Below, piece after piece: positions 1-6,070 of a stretch of DNA of 6,580 nucleotides. Location: assembly GCA_900548745.1 (NCBI GenBank), contig URLQ01000148.1, positions 1 to 6,580 of the forward strand, given 5' to 3'. Position 1 is the stretch's first letter, and each line of letters opens with the position of its first letter. Made by a program: the position numbers and the translations under genes. The notes beneath the pieces are model-generated. The model did not search any database and had not been told where the DNA came from. It was given only the letters and a program-made list of their open reading frames with translations. This DNA is from an uncultured Prevotella sp. GTDB lineage: Bacteria > Bacteroidota > Bacteroidia > Bacteroidales > Bacteroidaceae.

Positions 1-22
1 ATATTCAATTAGTTAAATCAAA

Positions 23-415
23 TTAATCCACCATATAAAGGGTGGGAAACTTTAGCTCCTTATCTTTACGAATATCGTCTCCCAAACCAGGAAGGTCTAT
101 AATATCAAGGCCTATACCAATTTTCAAATCAAAGCGTTTGCGAATTGCCGTTGTAGTACCTCGACGGACATCACCGATATGTCCCTTTTCGTCAAAAGAC
201 AATGCCTCTGCAACATAATCATCAACATCAAATAAATTGTTGATTGTCGTTGTTTTGCCTACTCCAGCCTTTCCTATTATAGCAACAACAGGGGCACGAT
301 CTAAGAGTTCTGCCTGAACCTTGGTTCGAAACTCTTCGAACTCCTTTGGCTTTAACTTACTCTCCATATAGCTCATAAACTGTGCTAACGGAGTTCCTTT
401 TAGTTGTTCATTCAT
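23..415 (-). CDS. Truncated P-loop GTPase (Era/MMR_HSR1/dynamin-like)
   Basis: The 130-residue product carries the front half of a TRAFAC-type GTPase domain. After a helical N-terminus (1-40) comes the G1/Walker A loop GKAGVGKT at 48-55, preceded by the hydrophobic strand VVAII. A G2-like RRGTTTA lies at 84-90 and G3 DLPG at 107-110, followed by LGDD. These motifs bind nucleotide phosphates and Mg2+. The reading frame stops about 20 residues after G3, so the guanine-specificity motif G4 (N/TKxD), G5 and any C-terminal helical domain are absent, whereas a complete G domain needs about 160-170 residues. The other two minus-strand frames also close before the window edge, so one frameshift near the end would not restore a long product inside the window. 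The start is fixed by an ATGA overlap with the preceding 79-residue gene, implying translational coupling. It is either a broken remnant or a real minimal protein. The GTPase assignment is firm; activity is doubtful. Confidence 0.8.
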   Translation of the reverse strand: MNEQLKGTPLAQFMSYMESKLKPKEFEEFRTKVQAELLDRAPVVAIIGKAGVGKTTTINNLFDVDDYVAEALSFDEKGHIGDVRRGTTTAIRKRFDLKIGIGLDIIDLPGLGDDIRKDKELKFPTLYMVD

Positions 416-651
416 ACTTTAAAAAGTTTCTTTATTAGTTTTACAATTACATCAAGAAAAGATTCTCGACCATCGTTTTTTCCTTGAAGTCTTGATAATT
501 CTTCTTTAGAGAAAAGTCCACTTTCAGCACATAGCGTATAAATTTCTTGGAAATTATTTGTATGTTTACCTTTTGTCGCTTTTCTTACTTTCATAAGCAA
601 CTCGGCTTCAGCCTCCTCTATGCCTATTGCTTTTAGCTGTGATGTATCCAT
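412..651 (-). CDS. Small helical protein of unknown function, 79 aa
   Basis: I do not recognise this family. The product looks largely helical, charged and without cysteine pairs. Residues 1-30 are acidic then basic (IGIEEAEAEL followed by a lysine-rich stretch). The last 15 residues, FLDVIVKLIKKLFKV, form a cationic amphipathic segment that could lie on a membrane or pack against a partner. It is too short and polar for a classical membrane span. The ATG lies one base after the stop of the Sel1-repeat gene, and the TGA stop overlaps the ATG of the GTPase gene, so the gene is embedded in the operon and probably made in proportion to its neighbours. The coding sequence is AT-rich (about 25-27% GC in the blocks 421-480 and 541-600), like the 3' half of the preceding gene. 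A role as partner or adaptor of the GTPase is only suggested by coupling. Confidence 0.75.
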   Translation of the reverse strand: MDTSQLKAIGIEEAEAELLMKVRKATKGKHTNNFQEIYTLCAESGLFSKEELSRLQGKNDGRESFLDVIVKLIKKLFKV

Positions 652-652
652 A

Positions 653-2584
653 TCATATTGTATTTAATAGTGATTTTATTCTTATTGCTTCAGAATTCCC
701 TAATTCTATAGCCTTGTCCATCATCATCATACCTACACTTGTTGATTGCTGAGTGCCATAGCCGTTCATATAGCACAATGCCAAATCATACGTTGCTTTA
801 GGACTATTTTGAAGCATTGCTTTTTCTGCATAAAGAAAATGTAGTTTTGAATTTTCTTGAAATCCTTCATTTCCCTTATAAACATCAAGCAGTTTTTCTT
901 GTGCAATTATGTAGCCTGAATTGGCAGATGCCTGTAGCATGCGTTCTGCTTCATATAATTTCCCTTTCTCAATTAATTGACAAGCGAAAAGGTATTCTAA
1001 CATAGGATGCTTACAAATGACATCTTTGGGTAATGATAACAAATTTATTCCAACCGCATTTCCATTTTTAAAAATTGTTGTATAGGCTTGAATTATACCT
1101 TTGCTAATTAAATATACAATGATTTTTCGCTGCAAAGGAAGCAAACATTTCGATGTCTGAATCCTTGCTAATGCAAAATTAGAATCAAGAGCTTCTTTAT
1201 AATACTCCACACTTAGTTTATCATCAAATTTCACTCCTATCGAATATTCATAAATCTCTCCCAGTCGAAACATCGCAGCACCATTATCCTCATTAGCAAG
1301 TTTTTCCAAATAGGCAATATCTGTCGATTCTAATATTGAATAATCAAAATCAACAGCCTCAAGAACTGTTTGTATTTCTTCTAACGCCTTTTGATAGCTA
1401 TCATATTGATATAAACTACGAAACTTGCGAATGAATGGCAAATCTTCTTTTGCAAAGTAGTTCACATCAAGACATTCTGCCATAGAATAAAAATCACGTG
1501 CTGTATGTTGAGAACTATACGAAATGAAAATACTTTCCAACTTTACCTTTCGACAATCGTCTTGATAAAAACAAGACGTTCCATCGTACAAATTTAAGGC
1601 TTTTGTTTCGGCAAAAGGTTGATATTTTGAATACTGTTCTTCTTCTTTCGCTAATGTTTCAAAATAGCCCTTAGCCTCTTCCACCAAATACTTCATCCCA
1701 TCCGTATTAATCGCCCCACCTGTAAGTAGCAAAGGTAGATGCGGAGCCAAGCCTGCTGAAGACCAGAAGTATGTGTCTGCCATATAACCTATAATACATT
1801 CAAGGTAAGGGACGAGGTCTTCAACGATTTCTTCGAGCAAACCCTCTTCGTTATCGTAATCGTCTTGATTATTAAATGAACGTTGAAAGTCGGTTGACTC
1901 TATTTCGGGAACATCGAATTTGTCGGTACTGTTAGCTCCTACGCCCCACATGTGCAGTTGGAATACTAACTTGCCGTCATTGGGACGGAAGAAAGGAGTG
2001 ATGAGTAAGGTGGGGAGATTCTTCAACTCCTCACGCATGGCTGTTACTTGCACATCGGTAGGATTGACCATGGGTTTCCATGCCCCACTATAGAAGAGAA
2101 TAGGATGGTCGGTCATAGTACTCCAATGCTTGTCACAATACTGTTCCAATTGTTTCTCGACAACAGGATAGACCAGTTTGTTGAACTTATCGTAGTTGGA
2201 ACGAGTGAAGATGACGTGCATGGCAACATTCTCCTCTTGATTTGCCAAGAGATTGCCAAAGGCTTGGTTCTTCATCACAATGGGGAGTACCTTCAGAGGC
2301 CAGTTACTGATTGTGGTCTCATAAGTTAGCTTCTCCAAAAGATGGTCAACCTCGTCCTTCAGTTCATTGAGTCTGTCAGCATGCTTTTCATTCTCTAACT
2401 GTAGAGCCATTTCCTGTCCTTCGCGCAAAAGCCGCCACATGTGCTCCTTGTTACGGTCTTTTGCAGCACGCTCAAACTCTTCCCGCTTCTGTTGAAGCGC
2501 AGCATTTTGACGACTGCCACACCAATTGTTGTAGATTTGCAATCCAACATTGGCGAGTATCATGGTTATAGCACCTATTGCCAT
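653..2584 (-). CDS. Coiled-coil protein with C-terminal Sel1-like repeats, paralogue of the preceding gene
   Basis: 643 residues in three parts. (1) A hydrophobic N-terminus (AIGAITMILANVGLQIY, 2-18), possibly a membrane anchor, then a charged coiled coil at about 25-90. (2) A domain at about 93-290 shared with the 354-residue neighbour: NWPLKVLP near 94-101, LPTLLITP at 190-197, NDGKL at 202-206, and an ECIIGYMADTYF block near 262-273 closing with LPLLL at 283-287. (3) A C-terminal half with Sel1-like TPR motifs at about 434-470 (GAAMFRLGEIYEYSIGV), 552-592 and 594-632 (ATYDLALCYMNGYGT...AIELGN). Sel1 repeats are helical scaffolds for protein binding. The 5' half is about 45-52% GC in sampled blocks and the 3' half about 28%, suggesting that the C-terminal part was acquired or exchanged. 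Spacing is 12 bases from the upstream paralogue and 1 base to the downstream gene. I see no catalytic motif. Function unknown; a tethered scaffold or sensor is inference. Confidence 0.85.
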   Translation of the reverse strand: MAIGAITMILANVGLQIYNNWCGSRQNAALQQKREEFERAAKDRNKEHMWRLLREGQEMALQLENEKHADRLNELKDEVDHLLEKLTYETTISNWPLKVLPIVMKNQAFGNLLANQEENVAMHVIFTRSNYDKFNKLVYPVVEKQLEQYCDKHWSTMTDHPILFYSGAWKPMVNPTDVQVTAMREELKNLPTLLITPFFRPNDGKLVFQLHMWGVGANSTDKFDVPEIESTDFQRSFNNQDDYDNEEGLLEEIVEDLVPYLECIIGYMADTYFWSSAGLAPHLPLLLTGGAINTDGMKYLVEEAKGYFETLAKEEEQYSKYQPFAETKALNLYDGTSCFYQDDCRKVKLESIFISYSSQHTARDFYSMAECLDVNYFAKEDLPFIRKFRSLYQYDSYQKALEEIQTVLEAVDFDYSILESTDIAYLEKLANEDNGAAMFRLGEIYEYSIGVKFDDKLSVEYYKEALDSNFALARIQTSKCLLPLQRKIIVYLISKGIIQAYTTIFKNGNAVGINLLSLPKDVICKHPMLEYLFACQLIEKGKLYEAERMLQASANSGYIIAQEKLLDVYKGNEGFQENSKLHFLYAEKAMLQNSPKATYDLALCYMNGYGTQQSTSVGMMMMDKAIELGNSEAIRIKSLLNTI

Positions 2585-2596
2585 ATCAATATCATT

Positions 2597-3661
2597 TTAC
2601 AAAGTGTTTGACTTTACTTGTTCTTTTATTGCCTCGATGTCATTCTTATCGAACACGTCCAGCAACTGTGGTGTATTCTCTTCATCAAGCGCAGCAAGGA
2701 TGTTGTCGTTCTCTCCCTTTATGAATGCTTTTAACTCGGCATTGCCCATTATGATACGTTTCATATCAGCATGCTCTTTGTCATTCAACAAAGTGGGCAA
2801 TGTCGGCTTTTTACCTTGCGTCAGCAACATATAGGAGTCACGAACAGCACCTGTAATAACAGATACGCAGGTATGCAACAATTCTATCACCTCATTGCGA
2901 TATTCTATGTCTTTTTCAGCTTCAACAGGATTATAATCAAAGTTGAGAAGCGGACGAATGAGGGGACGCGAAGCCTGCGGTTCCCATACCGCACCACTCA
3001 GATACATTTTGCCATCACTATATTGAGGAGAAATTACCAAGGTTGGCATTTGGCTCATCAGGAAGTGGATATTCATTATGCTGGCATTGCCTCCAGACAA
3101 ATCAGGCTTCAAGCAAGCATCCTTGCGGAAATCAACGTTCCCGATAAGAGGAATATCATTCTTTTTGACAGTATATTCCAACTCCTTGTATATTTGGGCA
3201 TCTGCAGCATTGGCATCTGTTCCGTAAGCCCGTAATGGCAACAGAGGGGCATGCATCAGAATTACATTCAAATGTGGTGCTATGTTAGTTGCTTCGCTAC
3301 GTATCTCGTGCAAGATAGTTTGAGGCAACAATGGATCGAGCGGCCAACAATATTGCAAATAGTATTTTAGCTCAATGGCTTGCATCTGCGCATTGAAGGA
3401 CAGTCGAGACACTTCTTGTCTCTGTTCACGAGCCAGGGCTACGAGTCTACGCTTGAAGGCAATGTCTTCTTGCATGCGTTCATCGTCAGTAATGCGGCGA
3501 GCTCGTTCCATCTCTAACTGAAACTCTTGATTCCGTTCGTGCGCCTTGTCTTGCAAACGGCGGTTGTTCCATCCCAATAGTGTAGAGCTGATGGAGTTTG
3601 CCACCCAAAACATGCCGTAGCCTGGGAATCTTATGTTCTGTGATGCTATAGGTATATCCAT
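2597..3661 (-). CDS. Coiled-coil protein of unknown function, shorter paralogue of the downstream gene
   Basis: 354 residues. Residues 12-31 (FPGYGMFWVANSISSTLLGW) are hydrophobic and could anchor the protein in a membrane. Residues 32-95 are dense in Arg, Glu, Gln and Lys and read as a coiled coil. Residues 100-292 hold a domain shared with the downstream 643-residue protein: CWPLDPLLP at 105-113, MPTLVISPQYSDGKMYL at 205-221, and VITGAVRDSYMLL at 268-280 followed by PTLPTLL at 286-292. Even the junction of anchor and coil matches (GWNNRRLQ here, IYNNWCGSRQ there). The C-terminus is a short helical tail with no Sel1 repeats. The gene begins three bases after the upstream stop. I do not recognise a named family and see no catalytic residues. 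The pair may form a hetero-oligomer, as tandem unequal paralogues often do, but this is inference. Confidence 0.85.
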   Translation of the reverse strand: MDIPIASQNIRFPGYGMFWVANSISSTLLGWNNRRLQDKAHERNQEFQLEMERARRITDDERMQEDIAFKRRLVALAREQRQEVSRLSFNAQMQAIELKYYLQYCWPLDPLLPQTILHEIRSEATNIAPHLNVILMHAPLLPLRAYGTDANAADAQIYKELEYTVKKNDIPLIGNVDFRKDACLKPDLSGGNASIMNIHFLMSQMPTLVISPQYSDGKMYLSGAVWEPQASRPLIRPLLNFDYNPVEAEKDIEYRNEVIELLHTCVSVITGAVRDSYMLLTQGKKPTLPTLLNDKEHADMKRIIMGNAELKAFIKGENDNILAALDEENTPQLLDVFDKNDIEAIKEQVKSNTL

Positions 3662-3664
3662 AAG

Positions 3665-4135
3665 TTATGTGTCTAATATGTCGTTGGAGAATGAGCCAGA
3701 CAAATCATCATTATTGTCAAAGCCATCGTTGTCAGGCATTGTTAGTGACGAATTATCAAGTATGTCTTCTCCTATATTTATATGTTCATCTTGGTTTATA
3801 TCTGAATAAGCAGAAATGTCATCATCTGCACATGCGGCAACAAGCATATTGTCCATAGGCTCGGGCGAAGGTGAGACAAGTGTAGATGCATCGTCTGAAG
3901 AAGGTATTTCGGGCAATTCAAAATCTGCATTCATTAAGTCTGCCGGCAATTGCAAATCTGCATCCTTAAAACCATCGAGCGTATCATCAACAACGGAATT
4001 TGCATGCAACAACTGGTGTAAAGCATCGTCATGTGCTGCCAACTTCGTAAACTGCTGCATATCATTTGCTGATAGGTTGCCGTCGAGGAATGCAGCAAAC
4101 TCTTCTATACTCGGTAGTGATGTATGTTTAAGCAT
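3665..4135 (-). CDS. Small acidic protein resembling an anti-sigma N-terminus; putative sigma-factor partner
   Basis: 156 residues if started at the ATG at 4135; an in-frame ATG at 4219 would lie deep inside the sigma gene and is less likely. The N-terminus SIEEFAAFLDGNLSANDMQQ (about 9-28) matches the helical pattern of anti-sigma N-terminal domains, in which 'FLDG.L' is followed by a helix that contacts sigma. The zinc-binding His/Cys set of zf-HC2 anti-sigmas is absent, and there is no transmembrane segment. The remaining hundred residues are very acidic (runs of Asp, Glu, Asn, Ser) and probably disordered. The start overlaps the end of the sigma gene by 8 bases, typical of sigma/anti-sigma pairs with coupled translation. 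I have the impression that 'FAAFLDGNLS' proteins recur beside Bacteroidales ECF sigmas, but could not verify it. It could be a cytosolic anti-sigma, a sigma activator or an adaptor to the coiled-coil proteins. Confidence 0.6.
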   Translation of the reverse strand: MLKHTSLPSIEEFAAFLDGNLSANDMQQFTKLAAHDDALHQLLHANSVVDDTLDGFKDADLQLPADLMNADFELPEIPSSDDASTLVSPSPEPMDNMLVAACADDDISAYSDINQDEHINIGEDILDNSSLTMPDNDGFDNNDDLSGSFSNDILDT

Positions 4136-4757
4136 GTCTTGCCTCCTTTCTGCAAACTTGTTTGAATTGTTTCTCTGCCAAAATCCTTTTGTTATAATAA
4201 TTATCCATTGACATACCAAGAGCCTCGGCAGTCTCTTTGTGCGACTTCTGTTCCAGATAGAGCAAACGAATAATGTTGCGGTATCTCACGTTGGACATCA
4301 AGCTGAGCAACGTTTCGACATCTGCACGATTCATGTCACTAAAGTCTATTGGATTAGAGAGTGATTCATCACTTTTTCTATCACTTATTGCGCCTTCTCC
4401 GTCTTCTTCTTCAGTATTATGCGGTAATGGTTTATGAACAGGCATACGCTGTTTCAGTTCATATTTCTTATAGCAATAGAACAAACAAGCTGTCTTTATC
4501 CAACTTGCTAATGAACTTTCACCTCTATAATTCTCCATCTGGCATTTGCCTGTAATCTTACTTGGAGTTAATACAACTATATAGATCTCATCAATAAACT
4601 CCTTGTAGTCTGTACAATCCGTATAGTAGTTGTCGAATATGGACTTGAAAAGAGGAAAGCAGTGTTGGTAAAAATACTTGCGTGTAACCATATTATCCCT
4701 TTGTATAAGGGCTTTAGCTATTTGCAAGTCTTCTGTATATATCTTTTTGACTTCCAT
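4128..4757 (-). CDS. ECF-type RNA polymerase sigma factor
   Basis: 209 residues from the ATG at 4757, chosen because it gives a 4-base gap after the antiterminator stop; an upstream in-frame ATG at 4796 would add 13 basic residues overlapping that gene. Region 2 spans about 24-100, with YKEFIDEIYIVVL near 51-63 and the ESSLASWIKTACLFYCYKKY block at 80-99 in the position of the -10-binding helix. A polar acidic linker (about 110-143) has no region 3, as in ECF sigmas. Region 4 is at about 146-200, with YRNIIRLLYLEQKSHKETAE then LGMSMDNYYNKRILAEKQF forming a helix-turn-helix for -35 recognition. It would direct RNA polymerase to a private promoter set, possibly including this operon. Its 3' end overlaps the acidic putative partner gene. 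Sequence is divergent, so family membership is clearer than subgroup. Confidence 0.85.
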   Translation of the reverse strand: MEVKKIYTEDLQIAKALIQRDNMVTRKYFYQHCFPLFKSIFDNYYTDCTDYKEFIDEIYIVVLTPSKITGKCQMENYRGESSLASWIKTACLFYCYKKYELKQRMPVHKPLPHNTEEEDGEGAISDRKSDESLSNPIDFSDMNRADVETLLSLMSNVRYRNIIRLLYLEQKSHKETAEALGMSMDNYYNKRILAEKQFKQVCRKEARHA

Positions 4758-4761
4758 TAGT

Positions 4762-5571
4762 CTAAATGATTTTTTCAATAAACGCACTCGGCACATACGC
4801 CGTTACAGCCGTTAGCAAGTTATCCACTACGACGGCAACCCTCTGTTGCCCCTGCCACCTTGCGACTCTTCCTACCACACCCTTGAATGCGCCGTCAATA
4901 ACTCTTACCAGCTGTCCTTTTTCGAACTTTGGCACTTCTGTTAATGATACGATGGTGTTGTCAGCATCGGCAGAACAGATGATTTTCAGACTGTCCATCT
5001 GACTGTCGGGGACTATCAATGGAGTTTTCTCTATTCTGCCGCCAACATGGACGTGGCGATAATAAAAACGAAGGAAGGGGAGGTTTACGTTGTCGTAAAC
5101 AAAAGATTTGAGTTGTTCTTCGGTACCGTAGGCGAAGAAGATGTTTGGCAATAGAGATTCGGTGACGACCTTGCGCTTGCCGTTAATTACTTTTACTACA
5201 TTATTGGTAGGATAGAAAGCCGTGATGCCTTTGGCTGACATATAGTCGTATGCCTTTTTCTCTCTGCCATAAGTAGTTCGTAAGGCATACCAATGAGGAA
5301 TATCAGCCTCTCGTTGTGCTTTAGGCTTAGTTGGGGCATTGCCCCTTCTTCCGTCACGACTCGGAATAGCGCAAACAAGCTTTCGCTCTTCGCTCGCTGT
5401 TCCGTCAGTTGCCAAAAGTGCATTTCTGGTGGACGCCCCTGTTTGTGAACTCTCGGCGGAAACTGTGCTTTGAGCTTCGGGGAGGGCGCAGGAGGCAAGT
5501 CCGGCGCAGGGAGGAGTTTCACCACCTCCTTTGGTGCGAACATCGTCTGATGTCCGTTCATCGACTTTCAT
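4762..5571 (-). CDS. UpxY-like NusG paralogue (specialised transcription antiterminator)
   Basis: 269 residues. The NusG N-terminal (NGN) domain starts at about 92 with PHWYALRTTYGREKKAYDYM and runs to about 205. It includes the ITAFYPT and LLPNIFFAYGT strands that in NusG homologues ride on the polymerase clamp. A KOW domain follows at about 215-252 (FEKGQLVRVIDGAFKGVVGR). Bacteroides UpxY proteins are known to promote readthrough of the leader of their own operon, usually for capsule synthesis; here no UpxZ or glycan gene follows, and the gene heads an operon with a sigma factor. Residues 11-88 are an unusual Ala/Ser/Thr/Gly-rich extension lacking in typical UpxY (about 170-190 residues), encoded by visibly GC-richer DNA. 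The ATG at 5571 is the first in frame after the leader; true translation could begin later, but I see no in-frame ATG between the extension and the NGN domain. First gene of the operon, 49 bases after the leader terminator. Confidence 0.88.
   Translation of the reverse strand: MKVDERTSDDVRTKGGGETPPCAGLASCALPEAQSTVSAESSQTGASTRNALLATDGTASEERKLVCAIPSRDGRRGNAPTKPKAQREADIPHWYALRTTYGREKKAYDYMSAKGITAFYPTNNVVKVINGKRKVVTESLLPNIFFAYGTEEQLKSFVYDNVNLPFLRFYYRHVHVGGRIEKTPLIVPDSQMDSLKIICSADADNTIVSLTEVPKFEKGQLVRVIDGAFKGVVGRVARWQGQQRVAVVVDNLLTAVTAYVPSAFIEKII
5308..5541 (-). other. GC-rich in-frame insertion within the antiterminator gene
   Basis: This stretch encodes residues 11-88 of the UpxY-like protein, ahead of the NGN domain. 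It is richer in G and C than the flanking gene, contains short palindromes (GGGGCA/TGCCCC at 5333-5345) and is open in a second minus-strand frame (5561-5196). It looks like a dispersed GC-rich repeat inserted without breaking the frame. I have a vague memory of similar peptide segments in unrelated Bacteroidales proteins but cannot confirm it. The boundaries are approximate. Confidence 0.5.
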
Positions 5572-5619
5572 ATCGGTGCAAACTTTTCTCTAGACAGAAA
5601 TCAGTTTAGTTGCGACACT

Positions 5620-5653
5620 AAAAAGCGTGGAATCGTCCTGTTGTCTATTCCAC
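5620..5653 (-). terminator. Leader intrinsic terminator / attenuator
   Basis: In the minus-strand RNA, GUGGAAU (5653-5647) and AUUCCAC (5633-5627) form a perfect 7-bp stem with a 13-nt loop, followed by GC and then UUUUU (5624-5620). This resembles a rho-independent terminator located 49 bases before the first ORF, so it would stop transcription before the operon. The stem is only moderately strong, which suits a switchable element. Confidence 0.6.
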
Positions 5654-5697
5654 TTCCTGAGGCTCTTGCAACTGCCTATTTTGGTTGAACAGACAAC
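5641..5697 (-). promoter_or_regulatory. Candidate antiterminator helix competing with the leader terminator
   Basis: RNA segment GUUGUCUGUUC (5697-5687) can pair over 11 bases, with one G-U wobble, with GAAUAGACAAC (5650-5640). The latter contains four bases (5650-5647) of the 5' arm of the terminator stem, so the two helices cannot both form fully. A further helix, GGCUCU (5706-5701) with AGAGCC (5666-5661), encloses the first segment and may be a third competing state. Confidence 0.5.
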
Positions 5698-5789
5698 GTC
5701 AGAGCCCACGCCAATATGAAAACCATACCGTAAAGAGACCAATATAATACATTGATTGTACTCAAAAGAATACAAACCATGCATACAGA

Positions 5790-5838
5790 GGTCTCCACGG
5801 GATTGATATAATCACACCCGGGACATCTACCGTTGACC
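5790..5838 (-). other. Leader hairpin
   Basis: In the RNA sense GGUC (5838-5835) pairs with GACC (5793-5790), CGGG (5820-5817) with CCCG (5801-5798), and UGAU (5814-5811) with AUCA (5807-5804), nested around a 3-nt loop. This is an imperfect stem with internal loops, plausible as a folded leader element. Confidence 0.4.
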
Positions 5839-5879
5839 ACGTTCAAGACCAAAATATACTGTGAATTTGCAAGATTACA

Positions 5880-5933
5880 GGAAGTCTTAAACATAGCGTC
5901 AGATAAACGCCTTCTATGTCTGGACTGTCTTCC
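5880..5933 (-). other. Extended leader hairpin
   Basis: Four nested helices occur in the RNA sense: GGAA (5933-5930) with UUCC (5883-5880), GUC (5925-5923) with GAC (5886-5884), ACAUA (5919-5915) with UAUGU (5895-5891), and GCGU (5910-5907) with ACGC (5899-5896), closing on a 7-nt loop. This is the best-ordered hairpin of the upper leader, interrupted by small bulges as in protein-binding or regulatory RNAs. Confidence 0.5.
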
Positions 5934-5951
5934 CACCCAATGCCCGCTTTC

Positions 5952-6060
5952 GTATAGAATATGTCATTGTTGACTTCACTACACTCAGCATGGCTTAGGC
6001 TGCCAATCCTGCCGTCAAAGTAGAACCCGTCTAAAACTGACGACAACAGTCTGGCTATAC
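5952..6060 (-). other. 5' leader domain closed by a long-range helix
   Basis: GUAUAG at the very start of the predicted transcript (6060-6055) is complementary to CUAUAC (5957-5952). Inside lie further small complementary pairs, such as CGUC/GACG around an AGUUUUA loop and a UUGAC/GUCAA pair. This suggests a compact multibranched domain, but a 6-bp AU-rich closing helix can arise by chance. Confidence 0.35.
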
Positions 6061-6070
6061 AGTCCACGTG

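Larger units (their letters stand above)
5572..6064 (-). ncRNA. Long structured 5' leader RNA of the operon
   Basis: About 490 nt lie between the predicted transcription start near 6064 and the antiterminator ATG. No convincing gene is present: the short open frames here (6073-5843, 5936-5676, 5784-5590) overlap each other, and the first would start upstream of the predicted transcript. The stretch holds a chain of inverted repeats read in the RNA sense: a long-range closing helix (6060-5952), an extended hairpin (5933-5880), a hairpin (5838-5790), a 6-bp helix (5706-5701 with 5666-5661) and a terminator-like hairpin (5653-5620). Long leaders are known targets of UpxY proteins. The RNA is the likely site where the product of the first gene, or another ligand, decides readthrough. 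Confidence 0.55.

Noticed and set aside
28..45. CCACC/GGTGG hairpin at the end of the GTPase gene as operon terminator
   Set aside because: The stem is five bases, lies inside the coding frame and has no T tract after it on the minus strand.
2771..3235. 154-codon plus-strand open frame opposite the 354-residue gene
   Set aside because: It lies antisense to a gene with clear coding character and a recognisable paralogue; the translation has no domain-like pattern. The other plus-strand frames at 817-1005, 2048-2329, 2550-2834, 3816-4211, 4361-4555 and 4766-5002 are rejected likewise.
5196..5561. 121-codon minus-strand frame overlapping the antiterminator
   Set aside because: The NGN domain is encoded in the other frame. 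The overlap is explained by the GC-rich insert being open in two frames.
4762..5571. Head of a capsular polysaccharide operon, as for classical UpxY
   Set aside because: No UpxZ, glycosyltransferase or sugar-nucleotide gene follows; the next gene is an ECF sigma factor.
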